From Cohaesibacter celericrescens (GTDB taxonomy: Bacteria > Pseudomonadota > Alphaproteobacteria > Rhizobiales > Cohaesibacteraceae), in contig NZ_PKUQ01000042.1 in assembly GCF_002866925.1 (NCBI RefSeq), positions 1 through 64,000 on the forward strand: a stretch of 64,000 bases of DNA. The letters are read 5' to 3'. The position numbers and the translations under genes were made by a program. Positions within the stretch are counted from its first letter, which is position 1. Each line of letters begins with the position of its first letter. The notes beneath the pieces are model-generated. The model had not been told where the DNA came from. It searched no databases and saw only the letters and a program-made list of their open reading frames with translations. Below are positions 17,250-26,251 of this stretch, one piece after another.

Positions 17250-18056
17250 ATGTTTGAGCGCCTGAAAGCTATTCTTGCTTCTCGCCCTTTTGAGAATGCC
17301 ATAACTGCGATCATTATTCTCAATGCCATCACTCTGGGCCTTGAAACATGGCCCGCTGCACAAGAACAATTTGGCACCTTGTTTCATTTTGTTGATGGCG
17401 CAATCTTGGTGATCTTCATTATCGAAATCAGCCTGCGCCTGATGATCCATCGCGCCCGATTTTTCAGCGATCCCTGGTCCATTTTTGATTTTGTTGTGGT
17501 GGCGATTGCTTTGTTACCAAGTGGCGGAGCGCTGTCCGTTTTGCGTGCCTTGCGGGTGCTGCGTGTTTTGCGGCTTATCAGCTTTGTTCCATCGCTCAAA
17601 CGGGTGGTTGGCGCCCTTCTGGAAGCCCTACCCGGTCTAGGATCAATCTCCTTGCTGCTAGGGCTGCTGTATTATGTCTTCGCTGTCATGGCAACCAAGT
17701 TGTATGGCAACGAATTCCCTGAATGGTTCGGCAGTCTGGGCGAGTCGGCCTATACGCTGTTTCAGGTTATGACGCTGGAAAGCTGGTCTATGGGTATTGT
17801 GCGTCCAGTTATGGAAGCCCACCCATATGCGTGGATTTTCTTCGTACCCTTTATCTTCACGACCTCTTTTACCGTGCTCAATCTTTTTATTGGTATCATC
17901 GTATCTGCAATGCAGTCCGAACATGAAGCCGAAGCCGTCGCGGATCGCGTCGCTTTGCATGAGGAAACCGAGAGCGTGGCAACCGAAGTGAAAGCATTAC
18001 GGCTTGAAATTGCAGAGTTGAAAGCATTGATCAGAGCACAAGGCGGCCAGACCTGA
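17250..18056 (+). CDS. bacterial voltage-gated sodium channel (ion transport protein)
   Basis: 268 residues with one six-helix domain, the size of NaChBac/NavAb-type channels that assemble as tetramers. S4 (residues about 96-120) has Arg at every third position in LRALRVLRVLRL. The pore loop holds TLESWSM at 175-181, identical to the sodium-selectivity filter of NavAb. S6 is FIFTTSFTVLNLFIGIIVSAM, and the tail (about 222-265) is a predicted coiled coil that would hold the tetramer. A role in motility, pH or sodium homeostasis is typical for marine bacteria but not shown here. The gene stands 190 bp from the tRNA and is followed by a GST-like gene on the same strand. Confidence 0.95.
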   Translation: MFERLKAILASRPFENAITAIIILNAITLGLETWPAAQEQFGTLFHFVDGAILVIFIIEISLRLMIHRARFFSDPWSIFDFVVVAIALLPSGGALSVLRALRVLRVLRLISFVPSLKRVVGALLEALPGLGSISLLLGLLYYVFAVMATKLYGNEFPEWFGSLGESAYTLFQVMTLESWSMGIVRPVMEAHPYAWIFFVPFIFTTSFTVLNLFIGIIVSAMQSEHEAEAVADRVALHEETESVATEVKALRLEIAELKALIRAQGGQT

Positions 18057-18141
18057 GGCTAGATAAATTGGCATGATGCCATTTTGCCGCCCAAATTGTG
18101 CCTTTGGCTTACCTCTTCCGCAACAGCAAGGATTGCCCCTT

Positions 18142-18807
18142 ATGCCAGAGCAACAGACACGCCCTCTACTCTATTCGTTTCGGCGCTGTCCCTATGCCAT
18201 GCGTGCACGGATGGGCCTTTTTGCGTCGGGTTTGGTTGTCGAATTGCGCGAGATTATCCTGCGCAATAAACCCGCCCCCATGTTAGAGGCCTCCCCCAAA
18301 GGAACCATCCCCGTGTTGGTTCTTTCTGATGGACATGTCATCGATGAAAGCTTGGATATTATGCTTTGGGCGTTGGAATGCAACGACCCCAGAGGCTGGC
18401 TGGCGCCAGAAACGGGCACGCTGAAAGAAATGCTTGCGCTGATCGAAGAAATAGATGGTAGTTTCAAGCATCATCTGGACCGCTATAAATATGCTACGCG
18501 CTATGATGATGCAGATGAAGTCGCGCACCGTGCAATGGCTATGGTTGCACTCGCTTCATTGATCGCACGCCTAGAAGTCAGCCAGCAATTGTTTGGTGAT
18601 CGGGTGAGTTTGGCCGATGTTGCACTGTTTCCGTTTGTTCGACAGTTTGCCAATACGGATCGGATTTGGTTCGACACCAACGCACCAAAGGTCCTGCTTC
18701 AGTGGCTAGAAGGCCATGAAACCTCAGATCTTTTTGCAAATATATTTTTGAAATGGCCTGTCTGGCAAGAAGGTGCATCTGTAACGCTATTCCCTGAGGC
18801 TGCATGA
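18142..18807 (+). CDS. glutathione S-transferase-like protein
   Basis: 221 residues. The N-terminal thioredoxin-like part has YSFRRCPYAMRARMGL, with Cys at the usual active-site turn, and SPKGTIPVLVLSDGHVIDES, the cis-Pro and glutathione-binding strand of the family. The C-terminal half is alpha-helical with VSLADVALFPFVRQFA. An upstream in-frame ATG at 18073 would add 23 unlikely residues; the ATG at 18142 has AAGGA about 9 bp upstream. Conjugation or reduction of an electrophile with glutathione is expected; the substrate is unknown. Confidence 0.88.
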   Translation: MPEQQTRPLLYSFRRCPYAMRARMGLFASGLVVELREIILRNKPAPMLEASPKGTIPVLVLSDGHVIDESLDIMLWALECNDPRGWLAPETGTLKEMLALIEEIDGSFKHHLDRYKYATRYDDADEVAHRAMAMVALASLIARLEVSQQLFGDRVSLADVALFPFVRQFANTDRIWFDTNAPKVLLQWLEGHETSDLFANIFLKWPVWQEGASVTLFPEAA

Positions 18808-18843
18808 AGGCATAGTCAGGGCTTTTTGCGACAACGGCCAAAC

Positions 18844-19932
18844 CTAGGACACCCAACGACGCACGCGTTCTGGGACATAGCGTTTTTGGGCCATGTCTGC
18901 CACGGTTCGGCCCATCTGACCTAACATGGAATGGGTGTGCCAAAGCGTGTAGATCGGAATCGGCTTGGTACCGAACTTTTGCTTATAGGGTTCGTCACCC
19001 ACGGTTAAATCAACCACAGACATGCCATCCTTGATGCAATCACGGAAAATGTCTTCGGTCATCAAAAGGCCGGGTGACCAGCGCCCCATACGGTCATAAT
19101 CAACGCCCATCATGAGATAAAAATACCGCTCCTCTTGGACTATTCCAAATTGAACGGCAACGATTTTGTCATCGAATGTGAATTGATAGATGCGGGCAAA
19201 ACCGCTCTCAGCCTGTTTGCAGGCCAGGTCTACGTAGAATTGAAAAGCGCCCTGATCTTGCATCATATCCTCGCCGGGACGATCGGCATAACGGGCTTTG
19301 TGAAAAACACGCAAATATTCAAAGGCTATACGGATTTCGAGCGGATCATGAAGGCGTTTCATTTGCCATTCGCCAGCACGCATCATGGCGCGGCGTTTTT
19401 TATCACGATGTTTGCGTTCGCTCTTAGAAATCGCCTCTTGTCGCCAGAGATCATAGTCCGGCCCAACTTTGGCGGCATGGGCAGAAAAATCGGCGCGCTC
19501 CATGACCGAATTGGGAAAGAGCTTCAGAATAAGAGGATTATCTATAGGCATATGCTTAATACGCAGCACATCATAAGAGCCGAGCGTTTTGTACAATTGC
19601 TCACTGAGGGTTTTGGTATCAGGAATCCATTGGAAGATGTCGTTATGCAGAGTTGGCATCGCATAATCAACCAGCCCCAAATTGGCATACTCCAAGATTG
19701 TTGCTCCCATTTTCTTACGGCTGATCAAAGGTACCAAAGCAACAAGCATTCCTGATTTCTTGCATCGCATCAGAAGGGTGCATTCTTTGATGCCTGAAAC
19801 TGAACGCAAATGGGCTTGCATTGCGCTTTGCCAGGCTGGGTGCTGAAAGGCGGTCACATCCGCATTGTCAAACAAGGCTTTATATTCGGCAGATTCATAA
19901 TCAAAATCCGAAGAAACGCTCAATTCCAACAT
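18844..19932 (-). CDS. GNAT-superfamily acyltransferase of the BioF2-like/FemAB type
   Basis: 362 residues. It resembles the two-lobed acetyltransferases formerly grouped as CelD/BioF2-like: an N-terminal lobe with FQHPAWQSAM and LVALVPLISRKK, a basic central helix (SERKHRDKKRRAM), and a C-terminal lobe with IYQFTFDDKIVAVQFGIV, MMGVDYDRMGRWSPGLLM and VVDLTVGDEPYKQKFG. Such proteins transfer acyl or aminoacyl groups, often to cell-envelope polymers or polyamines. The acceptor is not predictable. It converges on the GST-like gene with a 36-bp gap and no clear terminator hairpin. Confidence 0.8.
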   Translation of the reverse strand: MLELSVSSDFDYESAEYKALFDNADVTAFQHPAWQSAMQAHLRSVSGIKECTLLMRCKKSGMLVALVPLISRKKMGATILEYANLGLVDYAMPTLHNDIFQWIPDTKTLSEQLYKTLGSYDVLRIKHMPIDNPLILKLFPNSVMERADFSAHAAKVGPDYDLWRQEAISKSERKHRDKKRRAMMRAGEWQMKRLHDPLEIRIAFEYLRVFHKARYADRPGEDMMQDQGAFQFYVDLACKQAESGFARIYQFTFDDKIVAVQFGIVQEERYFYLMMGVDYDRMGRWSPGLLMTEDIFRDCIKDGMSVVDLTVGDEPYKQKFGTKPIPIYTLWHTHSMLGQMGRTVADMAQKRYVPERVRRWVS

Positions 19933-20092
19933 TGTCTATCGCAACCCCTAGTGCATTAAAGACCATTGACGCACCATGACATGGAGAAGATAAAGATTCG
20001 TGAATCAACAACAGGTTTCCACTCTGCACTTTGCCGCATGCCTTCAACCCTTTAAGACACCCTTTGTTTAGCTAAAGTTCGGCCAACTCCAC

Positions 20093-20677
20093 CTAGTAAA
20101 GATTGAGCTCCTGCATGAAAGCATCGAGTTCTTCGATAACCGATTGCGGGCCTTGAACGCTTATATCAACGCCTTCTGCGTGGTAACTGCGATCGAGGAT
20201 ATCCAGCTCTAAAAGCGAGAGCTGTCGTTCGATATCTGAGGTTTGATCAAACCGGCCAGTGATGGTTTCTTTCACAATCCGTTGCCACAGGCTTAGAGAG
20301 GCGGCATCAATTGCCATGCTGGCCGCGCCGGAATAGGCCCGAGCCAAGCCGCCTGCACCCAGTTTTGTGCCACCGAAATAGCGAACGACAATCACACCGC
20401 AGTTGATCAAATCACGACCGATCAAGACCTTGAGCATAGGCATACCGGAAGTGCCCGCTGGCTCGCCGTCGTCCTTGGCCCCTTCCTCGATATGGTCATC
20501 ATCATGGATGCGGCGAAAAGCTGTGACATGGTGGGAGGCCTTGCGATGCTCAATGCGCAATTCATCCAACCGTGTCGCAAATTGATCAATCGGGACAAGA
20601 AAGGCAAGAAAACGTGACTTTTTCTCTTCCAGCTCAGCAAAGGCTTCGGTTTGAACCGTTTGTGACATCGCTGTCAA
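20093..20677 (-). CDS. YigZ/IMPACT family protein
   Basis: 194 residues with the UPF0029/IMPACT N-terminal domain: KKSRFLAFLVPI at the start, DDGEPAGTSGMPML, and VVRYFGGTKLGAGGLARAYSGA, the family signature. YigZ relatives bind ribosome- or nucleic-acid-related partners; the precise activity in alphaproteobacteria is not settled. The ATG at 20677 overlaps the dcd stop by 4 bp, so the pair is probably translated together. Met at 20668 is an alternative start. Confidence 0.9.
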   Translation of the reverse strand: MTAMSQTVQTEAFAELEEKKSRFLAFLVPIDQFATRLDELRIEHRKASHHVTAFRRIHDDDHIEEGAKDDGEPAGTSGMPMLKVLIGRDLINCGVIVVRYFGGTKLGAGGLARAYSGAASMAIDAASLSLWQRIVKETITGRFDQTSDIERQLSLLELDILDRSYHAEGVDISVQGPQSVIEELDAFMQELNLY

Positions 20678-21777
20678 ACCGCCTTGAAATGCTTGGAGAG
20701 CTTGAGGCCTTGTGCTTGATAATTGGACCCGATGCCTGAGCCATAAAGGTGCGTAGGCTGGGCGCGCATGCGCTCATAGGCGAGGCGCCCAATGATTTGA
20801 CCATGTTCGACAATGAAGGGCACTTCGTGGCTGCGCACTTCCAGTACGGCGCGACTGCCGGTGCCGCCCGCTTCGGAGTGGCCAAAACCGGGGTCAAAAA
20901 AACCGGCATAATGCACACGGAACTCTCCAACCAATGGATCAAACGGCACCATTTCAGCGGCATAGAGCGGCGGCACATGTACGGCCTCGTTAGACACAAG
21001 AATATAAAACTCGTCCGGGTCGAGTACCAACTCACCCCTGCCCCGTCCATCAATCGGCTCCCAGAAATCAAGCAAGTCATGCGCATCGCGCTTGTCGACA
21101 TCAATTACGGCGGCATGGCGTTTGGCGCGATAGCCGATCACACCCTCACCTGCCAGATCGATTGACACGGCGATACCATTGGCGATGAAAGGAGCTTGGC
21201 TCGCCACCAAAGTCTCGGCCTCATGCAGGGCTAAATGCTCCGGATCAGTCAGCACCACACGACCGGAACGGAAGCGGATTTGTGTCAGGCGACTGCCCGC
21301 GCGTGCCAAAATAGGGAAAGTGCGCGGGCTGACTTCCAAATAAAGCGGGCCGTTGTATCCGGTCGGGATTTTGTCGAACTGCTGCGCACGGTCCGTGATC
21401 AAACGGGTGAAAATATCCAGCCGTCCTGTCGAGCTTTTCGGGTTTGCGGCAGCGGCAATGCCATCTGGCAACTCAAGGGTTTCCATCAAGGGGACGATAT
21501 AGACACAGCCGGTTTCCAGTACCGCACCATCGGTCAAATCGACCTGATGCAATTGCAAATGATCCAGCCGCTCTTTTACCATCCTGTTGGGGCCGGGCAA
21601 AAAAGACGCCCGCACGCGGTAGGCCGTCGAGCCTAGGCGCAAATCGAGACTGGCTGGCTGGATTTGGTCCTCATCCAGTGGCCGCTCGGACCCAATAGCT
21701 CCCGCCTCCACCAATGAGGTGATGTCGGCGTCATTGAGAATACCGGAACCGGAGAATGTGGAGGAGCTGGAAGTCAT
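20674..21777 (-). CDS. dcd: 2'-deoxycytidine 5'-triphosphate deaminase, long form
   Basis: 367 residues, the double-length Dcd form common in alphaproteobacteria. It deaminates dCTP to dUTP for thymidylate synthesis. The N-terminal half starts ILNDADITSLVEAGAIG with DQIQPASLDLRLG, the deaminase/dUTPase fold entry; the C-terminal half contains a second related jelly roll with FDPGFGHSEAGG and VPFIVEHGQIIGRLAYERM, typical of the trimeric family. Upstream of yigZ. A core gene, in contrast to the dGTPase of the accessory cassette. Confidence 0.92.
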   Translation of the reverse strand: MTSSSSTFSGSGILNDADITSLVEAGAIGSERPLDEDQIQPASLDLRLGSTAYRVRASFLPGPNRMVKERLDHLQLHQVDLTDGAVLETGCVYIVPLMETLELPDGIAAAANPKSSTGRLDIFTRLITDRAQQFDKIPTGYNGPLYLEVSPRTFPILARAGSRLTQIRFRSGRVVLTDPEHLALHEAETLVASQAPFIANGIAVSIDLAGEGVIGYRAKRHAAVIDVDKRDAHDLLDFWEPIDGRGRGELVLDPDEFYILVSNEAVHVPPLYAAEMVPFDPLVGEFRVHYAGFFDPGFGHSEAGGTGSRAVLEVRSHEVPFIVEHGQIIGRLAYERMRAQPTHLYGSGIGSNYQAQGLKLSKHFKAV

Positions 21778-22057
21778 GAATACCGCCTGTAATAATGCCT
21801 TTTGCGATCTTTAGCAGGACAGCAGCAGAGGCGCAACAAGCCCGACAGATCGAGGCTCTTCAGGCCGCAGATGTTTGATTTTCTCAACATGGGCCTTTAT
21901 ATCATCCATCGTAAAGGGCGAATGGATACGGGTTGTGCAGGCAGGATCGTCGGAAAGCCCAAATATTGTTTCAGTCGCCATACATTGGCGAGTTCATGGT
22001 GTGACAAATCTTTGTGACATAACTCACAGCTCTAGCGATACTCCAGCATGGAGTGTC
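21778..22057. other. 280-bp intergenic stretch upstream of dcd
   Basis: Short frames here are not convincing. It should carry the dcd promoter and the 3' end of the FecR-domain transcript. No strong terminator hairpin was found by eye. Confidence 0.4.
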
Positions 22058-23137
22058 CTAAAATAACCCTGTTGCGGATGTGACTGAGCTTACTGCACTG
22101 GACACAGTATCTGCCACACCGCCAACCGCACCACCAACGGAACTGCTGCTGGCTGTGCTGGACCCAGAGTCATTTGTCTCAGAACTACTTGTCTCAGAGC
22201 TGCTCGTGCCAGGATCACTTGTTTCGGAACTCGCAGTATTGGAGCTTGAACCGGATGTCACCGAGCTCACGGTGCTTGATACGGTCTGGGAGACGCTTTG
22301 ACTGACAGTGCTAGCTACGGCTTCAACCTCCCCGATCTCTTTTTGCGCTTGCTCTGCCGTTGCCCGAAGCAGGTTTCGTTGGCTGATTGTTAGCAATTTG
22401 ATGGATTCAATCGGTGCTGTTTTTTTCAACGATCCCGGCTGCAGTGCCAGCGTCTTGCCTCCGGTTTTAACCGTCGCATAGAAGTTTGGTTTTTTGATAT
22501 TTTTCTTGTATTTGCGCACCTTGATCTTTTGGCCTTTGGTCGCGACTGTCCCGTCGAAGGTCATCGTTGAAGTGCCGTTTGTCGACTTCTTAACGGTCAC
22601 GGTTTGACCGCGGGTGATGTCTGTTGTCTCTCCAGAGCTATTATTTGAGACTTCAACTCTGCCCGAACTGACCGATACAACAGAGCGGCCCTCGCGCACG
22701 TCAACCCAGAAGGTCGTCCCCTTAACTGTTGCAACCAGATAAGGGGTTTTCACGGAGAAATGCTTCGCCCTTCGCTTGTTAACTGTCAAATCCAAACGAC
22801 CGCTTTGATGCAGAATCAGGGTTTTACCCGGCTTGTTATATTTTGCGGGAGGCAGGGCCATGATGGCCCCCGATCCCACTTGAATACGTTCTTTGCCGCG
22901 CACTAGCAGCAATCGGGTCCGCGCTCGGGTGGATAGCGTTTGTCCTGGCTCCAATGCCATACCACGCCGTACTTTGATGGCTTTAGCGTCTTTTTGGGCG
23001 ATATAGGCGGAGCCTTGGAGTTTAGCAACGATCCACGCATGTCCGGATTGGATGTGGTTCTGGCTACGGCTCTGGGCACCGGCCTGAAACGACAGTGCCA
23101 CTAGGGTAATAAACACAAGAACACGCAATACAGACAT
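22058..23137 (-). CDS. exported FecR-domain protein with Ser/Thr-rich tail
   Basis: 359 residues. A signal peptide (VLVFITLVALSFQAGAQS) is followed by a FecR-type beta domain at about 35-190, with LSTRARTRLLLVRGKERIQVG, SVKTPYLVATVKGTTFWV and VVSVSSGRVEVSN, the typical sequence of repeated strands. A basic linker follows, then about 90 residues consisting almost only of Ser, Thr, Val, Gly and Asp. There is no anti-sigma transmembrane arrangement and no sigma factor beside it, so it is more likely a surface or periplasmic structural protein than a FecIR-type regulator. Confidence 0.82.
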   Translation of the reverse strand: MSVLRVLVFITLVALSFQAGAQSRSQNHIQSGHAWIVAKLQGSAYIAQKDAKAIKVRRGMALEPGQTLSTRARTRLLLVRGKERIQVGSGAIMALPPAKYNKPGKTLILHQSGRLDLTVNKRRAKHFSVKTPYLVATVKGTTFWVDVREGRSVVSVSSGRVEVSNNSSGETTDITRGQTVTVKKSTNGTSTMTFDGTVATKGQKIKVRKYKKNIKKPNFYATVKTGGKTLALQPGSLKKTAPIESIKLLTISQRNLLRATAEQAQKEIGEVEAVASTVSQSVSQTVSSTVSSVTSGSSSNTASSETSDPGTSSSETSSSETNDSGSSTASSSSVGGAVGGVADTVSSAVSSVTSATGLF

Positions 23138-23280
23138 GAGTTTTTCACCAATATTTTGACCAATTCCTTGGGAAAATACTTATCAGGCATGTATAAAATA
23201 CTAATTTTTAGTGAGAGCTTCTACATTTTACCACGCACCTAGGTATAGGGAGGGTGACTCAATCGACGTTTTTTGCCTTG

Positions 23281-23607
23281 TTACATTTGAAAATCGGATG
23301 AGAATTTCATCAGTAGCAAGCCGCCGACAATCAGTATGGCCGCAATTATTCGTGCCGGGCTGATGAGTTCGCCCAAGAACAGAATACCGACAATAAAAGT
23401 ACCAACGGCGCCGATTCCGGTCCAAATTCCATATGCGGTACCGAGGGGAAGCGTGCGCATGGACAATGACAGCAATCCGAAACTACCAATCATTGTGACG
23501 ACGGTTATTGCAGAAGGAACAAGCAGCGAGAAGCCATCAGATTGCTTCAGCATATAGGCCCAGATTATTTCGAGAATTCCGGCGAGAACAAGATAGACCC
23601 AAGCCAT
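23281..23607 (-). CDS. gdx: SMR-family guanidinium exporter (Gdx/SugE)
   Basis: 108 residues with four transmembrane helices. The essential Glu of SMR proteins lies in helix 1 (LAGILEIIWAYMLKQSDGF, Glu13), and the Trp and Lys around it match the SugE/Gdx subgroup rather than the EmrE drug exporters. LPLGTAYGIWTGIGAVGTF forms the conserved helix 3. Gdx proteins export guanidinium in exchange for protons. The ATG at 23607 follows AGGAG by a normal distance; this Shine-Dalgarno lies just after the second hairpin of the guanidine-II riboswitch at 23625-23670, which makes the substrate assignment strong. Confidence 0.95.
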   Translation of the reverse strand: MAWVYLVLAGILEIIWAYMLKQSDGFSLLVPSAITVVTMIGSFGLLSLSMRTLPLGTAYGIWTGIGAVGTFIVGILFLGELISPARIIAAILIVGGLLLMKFSSDFQM

Positions 23608-23624
23608 AATTGGCTCCTGATAAT

Positions 23625-23670
23625 TTGGGTCGTCCCAAGTCACTGGTCCCGTTATGGGGAGGTCGTCCTC
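23625..23670 (-). promoter_or_regulatory. guanidine-II (mini-ykkC) riboswitch controlling gdx
   Basis: Reading the minus strand, two small hairpins with identical ACGA loops occur: GAGG-ACGA-CCTC (23670-23659) and TTGGG-ACGA-CCCAA (23638-23625). Twin stems with ACGR tetraloops are the defining form of the mini-ykkC class, which binds two guanidinium ions by loop-loop pairing and frees the following Shine-Dalgarno. The second hairpin is 5 bp from AGGAG and 17 bp from the gdx ATG. Confidence 0.93.
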
Positions 23671-23772
23671 TTACATTTTATATAGAGGGACCTCCGCCAC
23701 TTTCAAGGCATATCCTTAAAAACGGCAGGGCACGAAATGAGACCTATGAGGCCCCCTTGCCACTCTCCTATT

Positions 23773-25050
23773 TCACCTATCAGGCAAATGCCAATCGCTT
23801 TCCACGGCTTTGCGCCGGTTTAAGCGCAGAGCAAGGCCAACGGATACGCCCACTCCAATGGCCACCGTCAAATCAACCACGACAGTGAGCACAAGCGTGA
23901 GCAACAGAAGCAATATATCGCTTTTCCTGCCGCGCGCATATTCTGCCCATTTTTCTGGCTCAGTCATATTCCACGCGGTAAGAACCAAAAGCGCAGCGAG
24001 GGCTGGCATAGCCAGATAACTTGCCAAAGGTGCAGCGAGTATCATGACCAGCAGAATCACGATCGCATGAACAATGCCTGCGACAGGCGTTTTGCCGCCC
24101 GCCTTAATGTTGGTGGCTGTGCGTGCAATGGCACCGGTTGCAGGCAGGCCCGTGAACAATGCCGAGCCAATATTGGCGATACCTTGAGCCGTCAGTTCAG
24201 CATTTGGCCGGTGCTGACCCTCTATCATTTTATCGGCGACCATCGCTGACAAAAGCGATTCAACCGCAGCGAGGAATGCAATGATAAATGCAGAAGGAAG
24301 GAGATCAACGATTCGCGACAATGAAAGATCCGGCAATTGCGGCCAAGGGAGCTGACTGGGCAAATCACCAAATCGGGAGCCAAGCGTATCGACGGGCAAA
24401 GACCAAAAGGCAACGAGAGCTGACCCAACCCCGACAGCCACAATGAGACCGGGAAAGCGCGGCGCCATTCGCCGCAAAAATACGATCAGGATGAGGGTAC
24501 AAAGTGCGATAGAAAAAGTCGCCAAACTAAATGTTTGCCGGACTTGCCAAAGTGCCGGGATTTTTTCCAAGAAATCAGCAGGCACCTTATCGAGATCCAA
24601 GCCAAGAAAATCTTTCAATTGGCTGGTCGCAATGATCACGCCAATTCCAATTGTGAACCCGTTCACCACGGCTTCCGGAACAAACGCAATTAGATTACCG
24701 GCTCGAAAATAGCCACCTATAAGCAAGATAATACCTGCCATGAAGGTTGCCAACACAAGGCCATCATAACCATATTGAGCGATCACCCCAAAGACAACGA
24801 CGATGAATGCCCCGGTGGGACCTCCGACCTGAACTCGGCTGCCCCCAAACAAAGAAATCAACAACCCACCAACAATAGCGGTAACAACCCCTTTGGCTGG
24901 ATCCGCTCCAGACGCAATTGCAATGGCCAGACTAAGCGGCAGAGCAACCATAGCAACGGTTGCCCCTGCCAGCACGTCACCCATAAAAATTTGCCAGCTG
25001 TAAGTCTTTATTGTCGTGAGAATTTTTGGTTGTCGCATTTCCATTCCCAT
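23773..25050 (-). CDS. SulP-family anion transporter without STAS domain
   Basis: 425 residues. The SulP signature region is present near the start (GDVLAGATVAMVALPLSLAIAIASGADPAKGV), followed by VGGPTGAFIVVVFGVIAQYG and NIKAGGKTPVAGIVHAIVIL. The protein stops soon after the last membrane helices (VSVGLALRLNRRKA), so the usual C-terminal STAS regulatory domain of about 110 residues is absent. Substrate could be sulfate, bicarbonate or another anion. Start is uncertain: the Met codons at positions 1, 3 and 5 are all possible. It lies 32 bp downstream of a small XRE regulator and probably forms an operon with it. Confidence 0.9.
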   Translation of the reverse strand: MGMEMRQPKILTTIKTYSWQIFMGDVLAGATVAMVALPLSLAIAIASGADPAKGVVTAIVGGLLISLFGGSRVQVGGPTGAFIVVVFGVIAQYGYDGLVLATFMAGIILLIGGYFRAGNLIAFVPEAVVNGFTIGIGVIIATSQLKDFLGLDLDKVPADFLEKIPALWQVRQTFSLATFSIALCTLILIVFLRRMAPRFPGLIVAVGVGSALVAFWSLPVDTLGSRFGDLPSQLPWPQLPDLSLSRIVDLLPSAFIIAFLAAVESLLSAMVADKMIEGQHRPNAELTAQGIANIGSALFTGLPATGAIARTATNIKAGGKTPVAGIVHAIVILLVMILAAPLASYLAMPALAALLVLTAWNMTEPEKWAEYARGRKSDILLLLLTLVLTVVVDLTVAIGVGVSVGLALRLNRRKAVESDWHLPDR

Positions 25051-25082
25051 CGTAAAATTTGCGATATTTTGTTTTTGAAAGC

Positions 25083-25340
25083 CTATAGAGCCTCTGAATT
25101 TTTAAGTCTGACGCCCCGTCCACCAGTGTCGCTCCGGGCTCCATCCCCGATCAGTTCGATCCCCGCCTTGTCCAGCGCTTCCACAACCTTGATGAGGGTG
25201 TCGATGTTGCCCCGAACATTGCCGTCGCTGGCTTCCATCCTTTGCACTGTAGGCAGGGAAACACCTGCCAACGTTGCGAATGTTTTTTGATCTATTCCAA
25301 GAAGAGATCGCGCGGCGCGCAATTGCGGAGCGGTGATCAT
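25083..25340 (-). CDS. small XRE-family HTH regulator preceding the SulP gene
   Basis: 85 residues. The helix-turn-helix covers LRAARSLLGIDQKTFATLAGVSLPTVQRME at about residues 7-36, followed by a dimerisation helix VVEALDKAGIELIGDG and a basic tail. It is first in a two-gene unit with the short SulP transporter. Likely an autorepressor that also controls the transporter; the effector is unknown. Confidence 0.85.
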   Translation of the reverse strand: MITAPQLRAARSLLGIDQKTFATLAGVSLPTVQRMEASDGNVRGNIDTLIKVVEALDKAGIELIGDGARSDTGGRGVRLKNSEAL

Positions 25341-25498
25341 GGATCTATCCTCTAACGTCAGGGCTTATCTACAGAATGAAGTGCTCATGATATATTAAAC
25401 ATGAATAATAATATACTGACTATTAGAATAAGGTTATATTTCTTCTAAATCTGCACTACTGGCTAAAAGACGCGGTTCCAAAAGAACCAATATTGGCT

Positions 25499-26251
25499 TC
25501 ACTGAGAAGGCAGCAATCGCCAGAAGAACACTATACTCATAGAAAATCCGACCAAGGCAATGAGTATGCGGACAGTAGATTTGGGCAACGCTCGGGCGAT
25601 GGGGGCACCAGCGTAGCCACCCAGAGTGGACGCGACCATCATGCCAAGGGCATGCTGCCATTCCACCAGACCACCGATAGCGAATACAGCAACCGAGATG
25701 GCAGACAAGGCTAAGGACAGTCCGTTTTTCAAAGCATTCATTTCGTGGATATTGATCATGCCCCAAAGAGCAAAAAGCGCTAACAAGACAATGCCCAATC
25801 CGCCATTGAAATAGCCGCCATAGATGCTAACCAGCAACAGGCCCACAGCGCCATGCGGTGATACGGCTCGGTCTTTTTTCTCTGCCCAAGTACGGATCGT
25901 ATCCCCAAACAGAAACGCAAGCGTCGCCCCGAATAACAAAAACGGAACGACAATCGAGAAAGCCTTGTTGGAGGAAACAAACAACAACAACGAGCCAATC
26001 AGACCGCCGAACAGTGTGATAAAACACAGTCTAAGGATTTGCTTCTTATCGAAATGGCCCAACTCGGTACGAAAGCCGTATGCCCCCCCAAGGTAACCGG
26101 GAAAGACGGCCACTGCGCTGGTGGCATTTGCCGCGACGGGAGGAACACCGATAAAAACCAGTGCAGGAAAGGTCAAAAATGTACCGCCCCCAGCGATCGT
26201 ATTCAAAATACCGGCGCAAAATGCCGCGAATAAGATTACTGTGATGTCCAT
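25499..26251 (-). CDS. TauE/SafE-family sulfite/organosulfonate exporter-like protein
   Basis: 250 residues with about eight transmembrane helices in two repeats. The first repeat shows AAFCAGILNTIAGGGTFLTFPALVFIGVPPVAANATSAVAVFPG, the family hallmark; the second shows YFNGGLGIVLLALFALWG and MVASTLGGYAGAPIARALP. The start has a strong purine-rich ribosome-binding site (GGGGAGAGGGGG). The family exports sulfite or sulfoacetate and related anions. Sulfur-linked neighbours (SulP, metZ, YedE, rhodanese) support a sulfur role, by inference. Confidence 0.9.
   Translation of the reverse strand: MDITVILFAAFCAGILNTIAGGGTFLTFPALVFIGVPPVAANATSAVAVFPGYLGGAYGFRTELGHFDKKQILRLCFITLFGGLIGSLLLFVSSNKAFSIVVPFLLFGATLAFLFGDTIRTWAEKKDRAVSPHGAVGLLLVSIYGGYFNGGLGIVLLALFALWGMINIHEMNALKNGLSLALSAISVAVFAIGGLVEWQHALGMMVASTLGGYAGAPIARALPKSTVRILIALVGFSMSIVFFWRLLPSQ

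Noticed and set aside
22071-22301. Ser/Thr-rich repetitive coding stretch in the FecR gene as a tandem repeat locus
   Set aside because: Low-complexity coding sequence with no exact repeat unit at DNA level.
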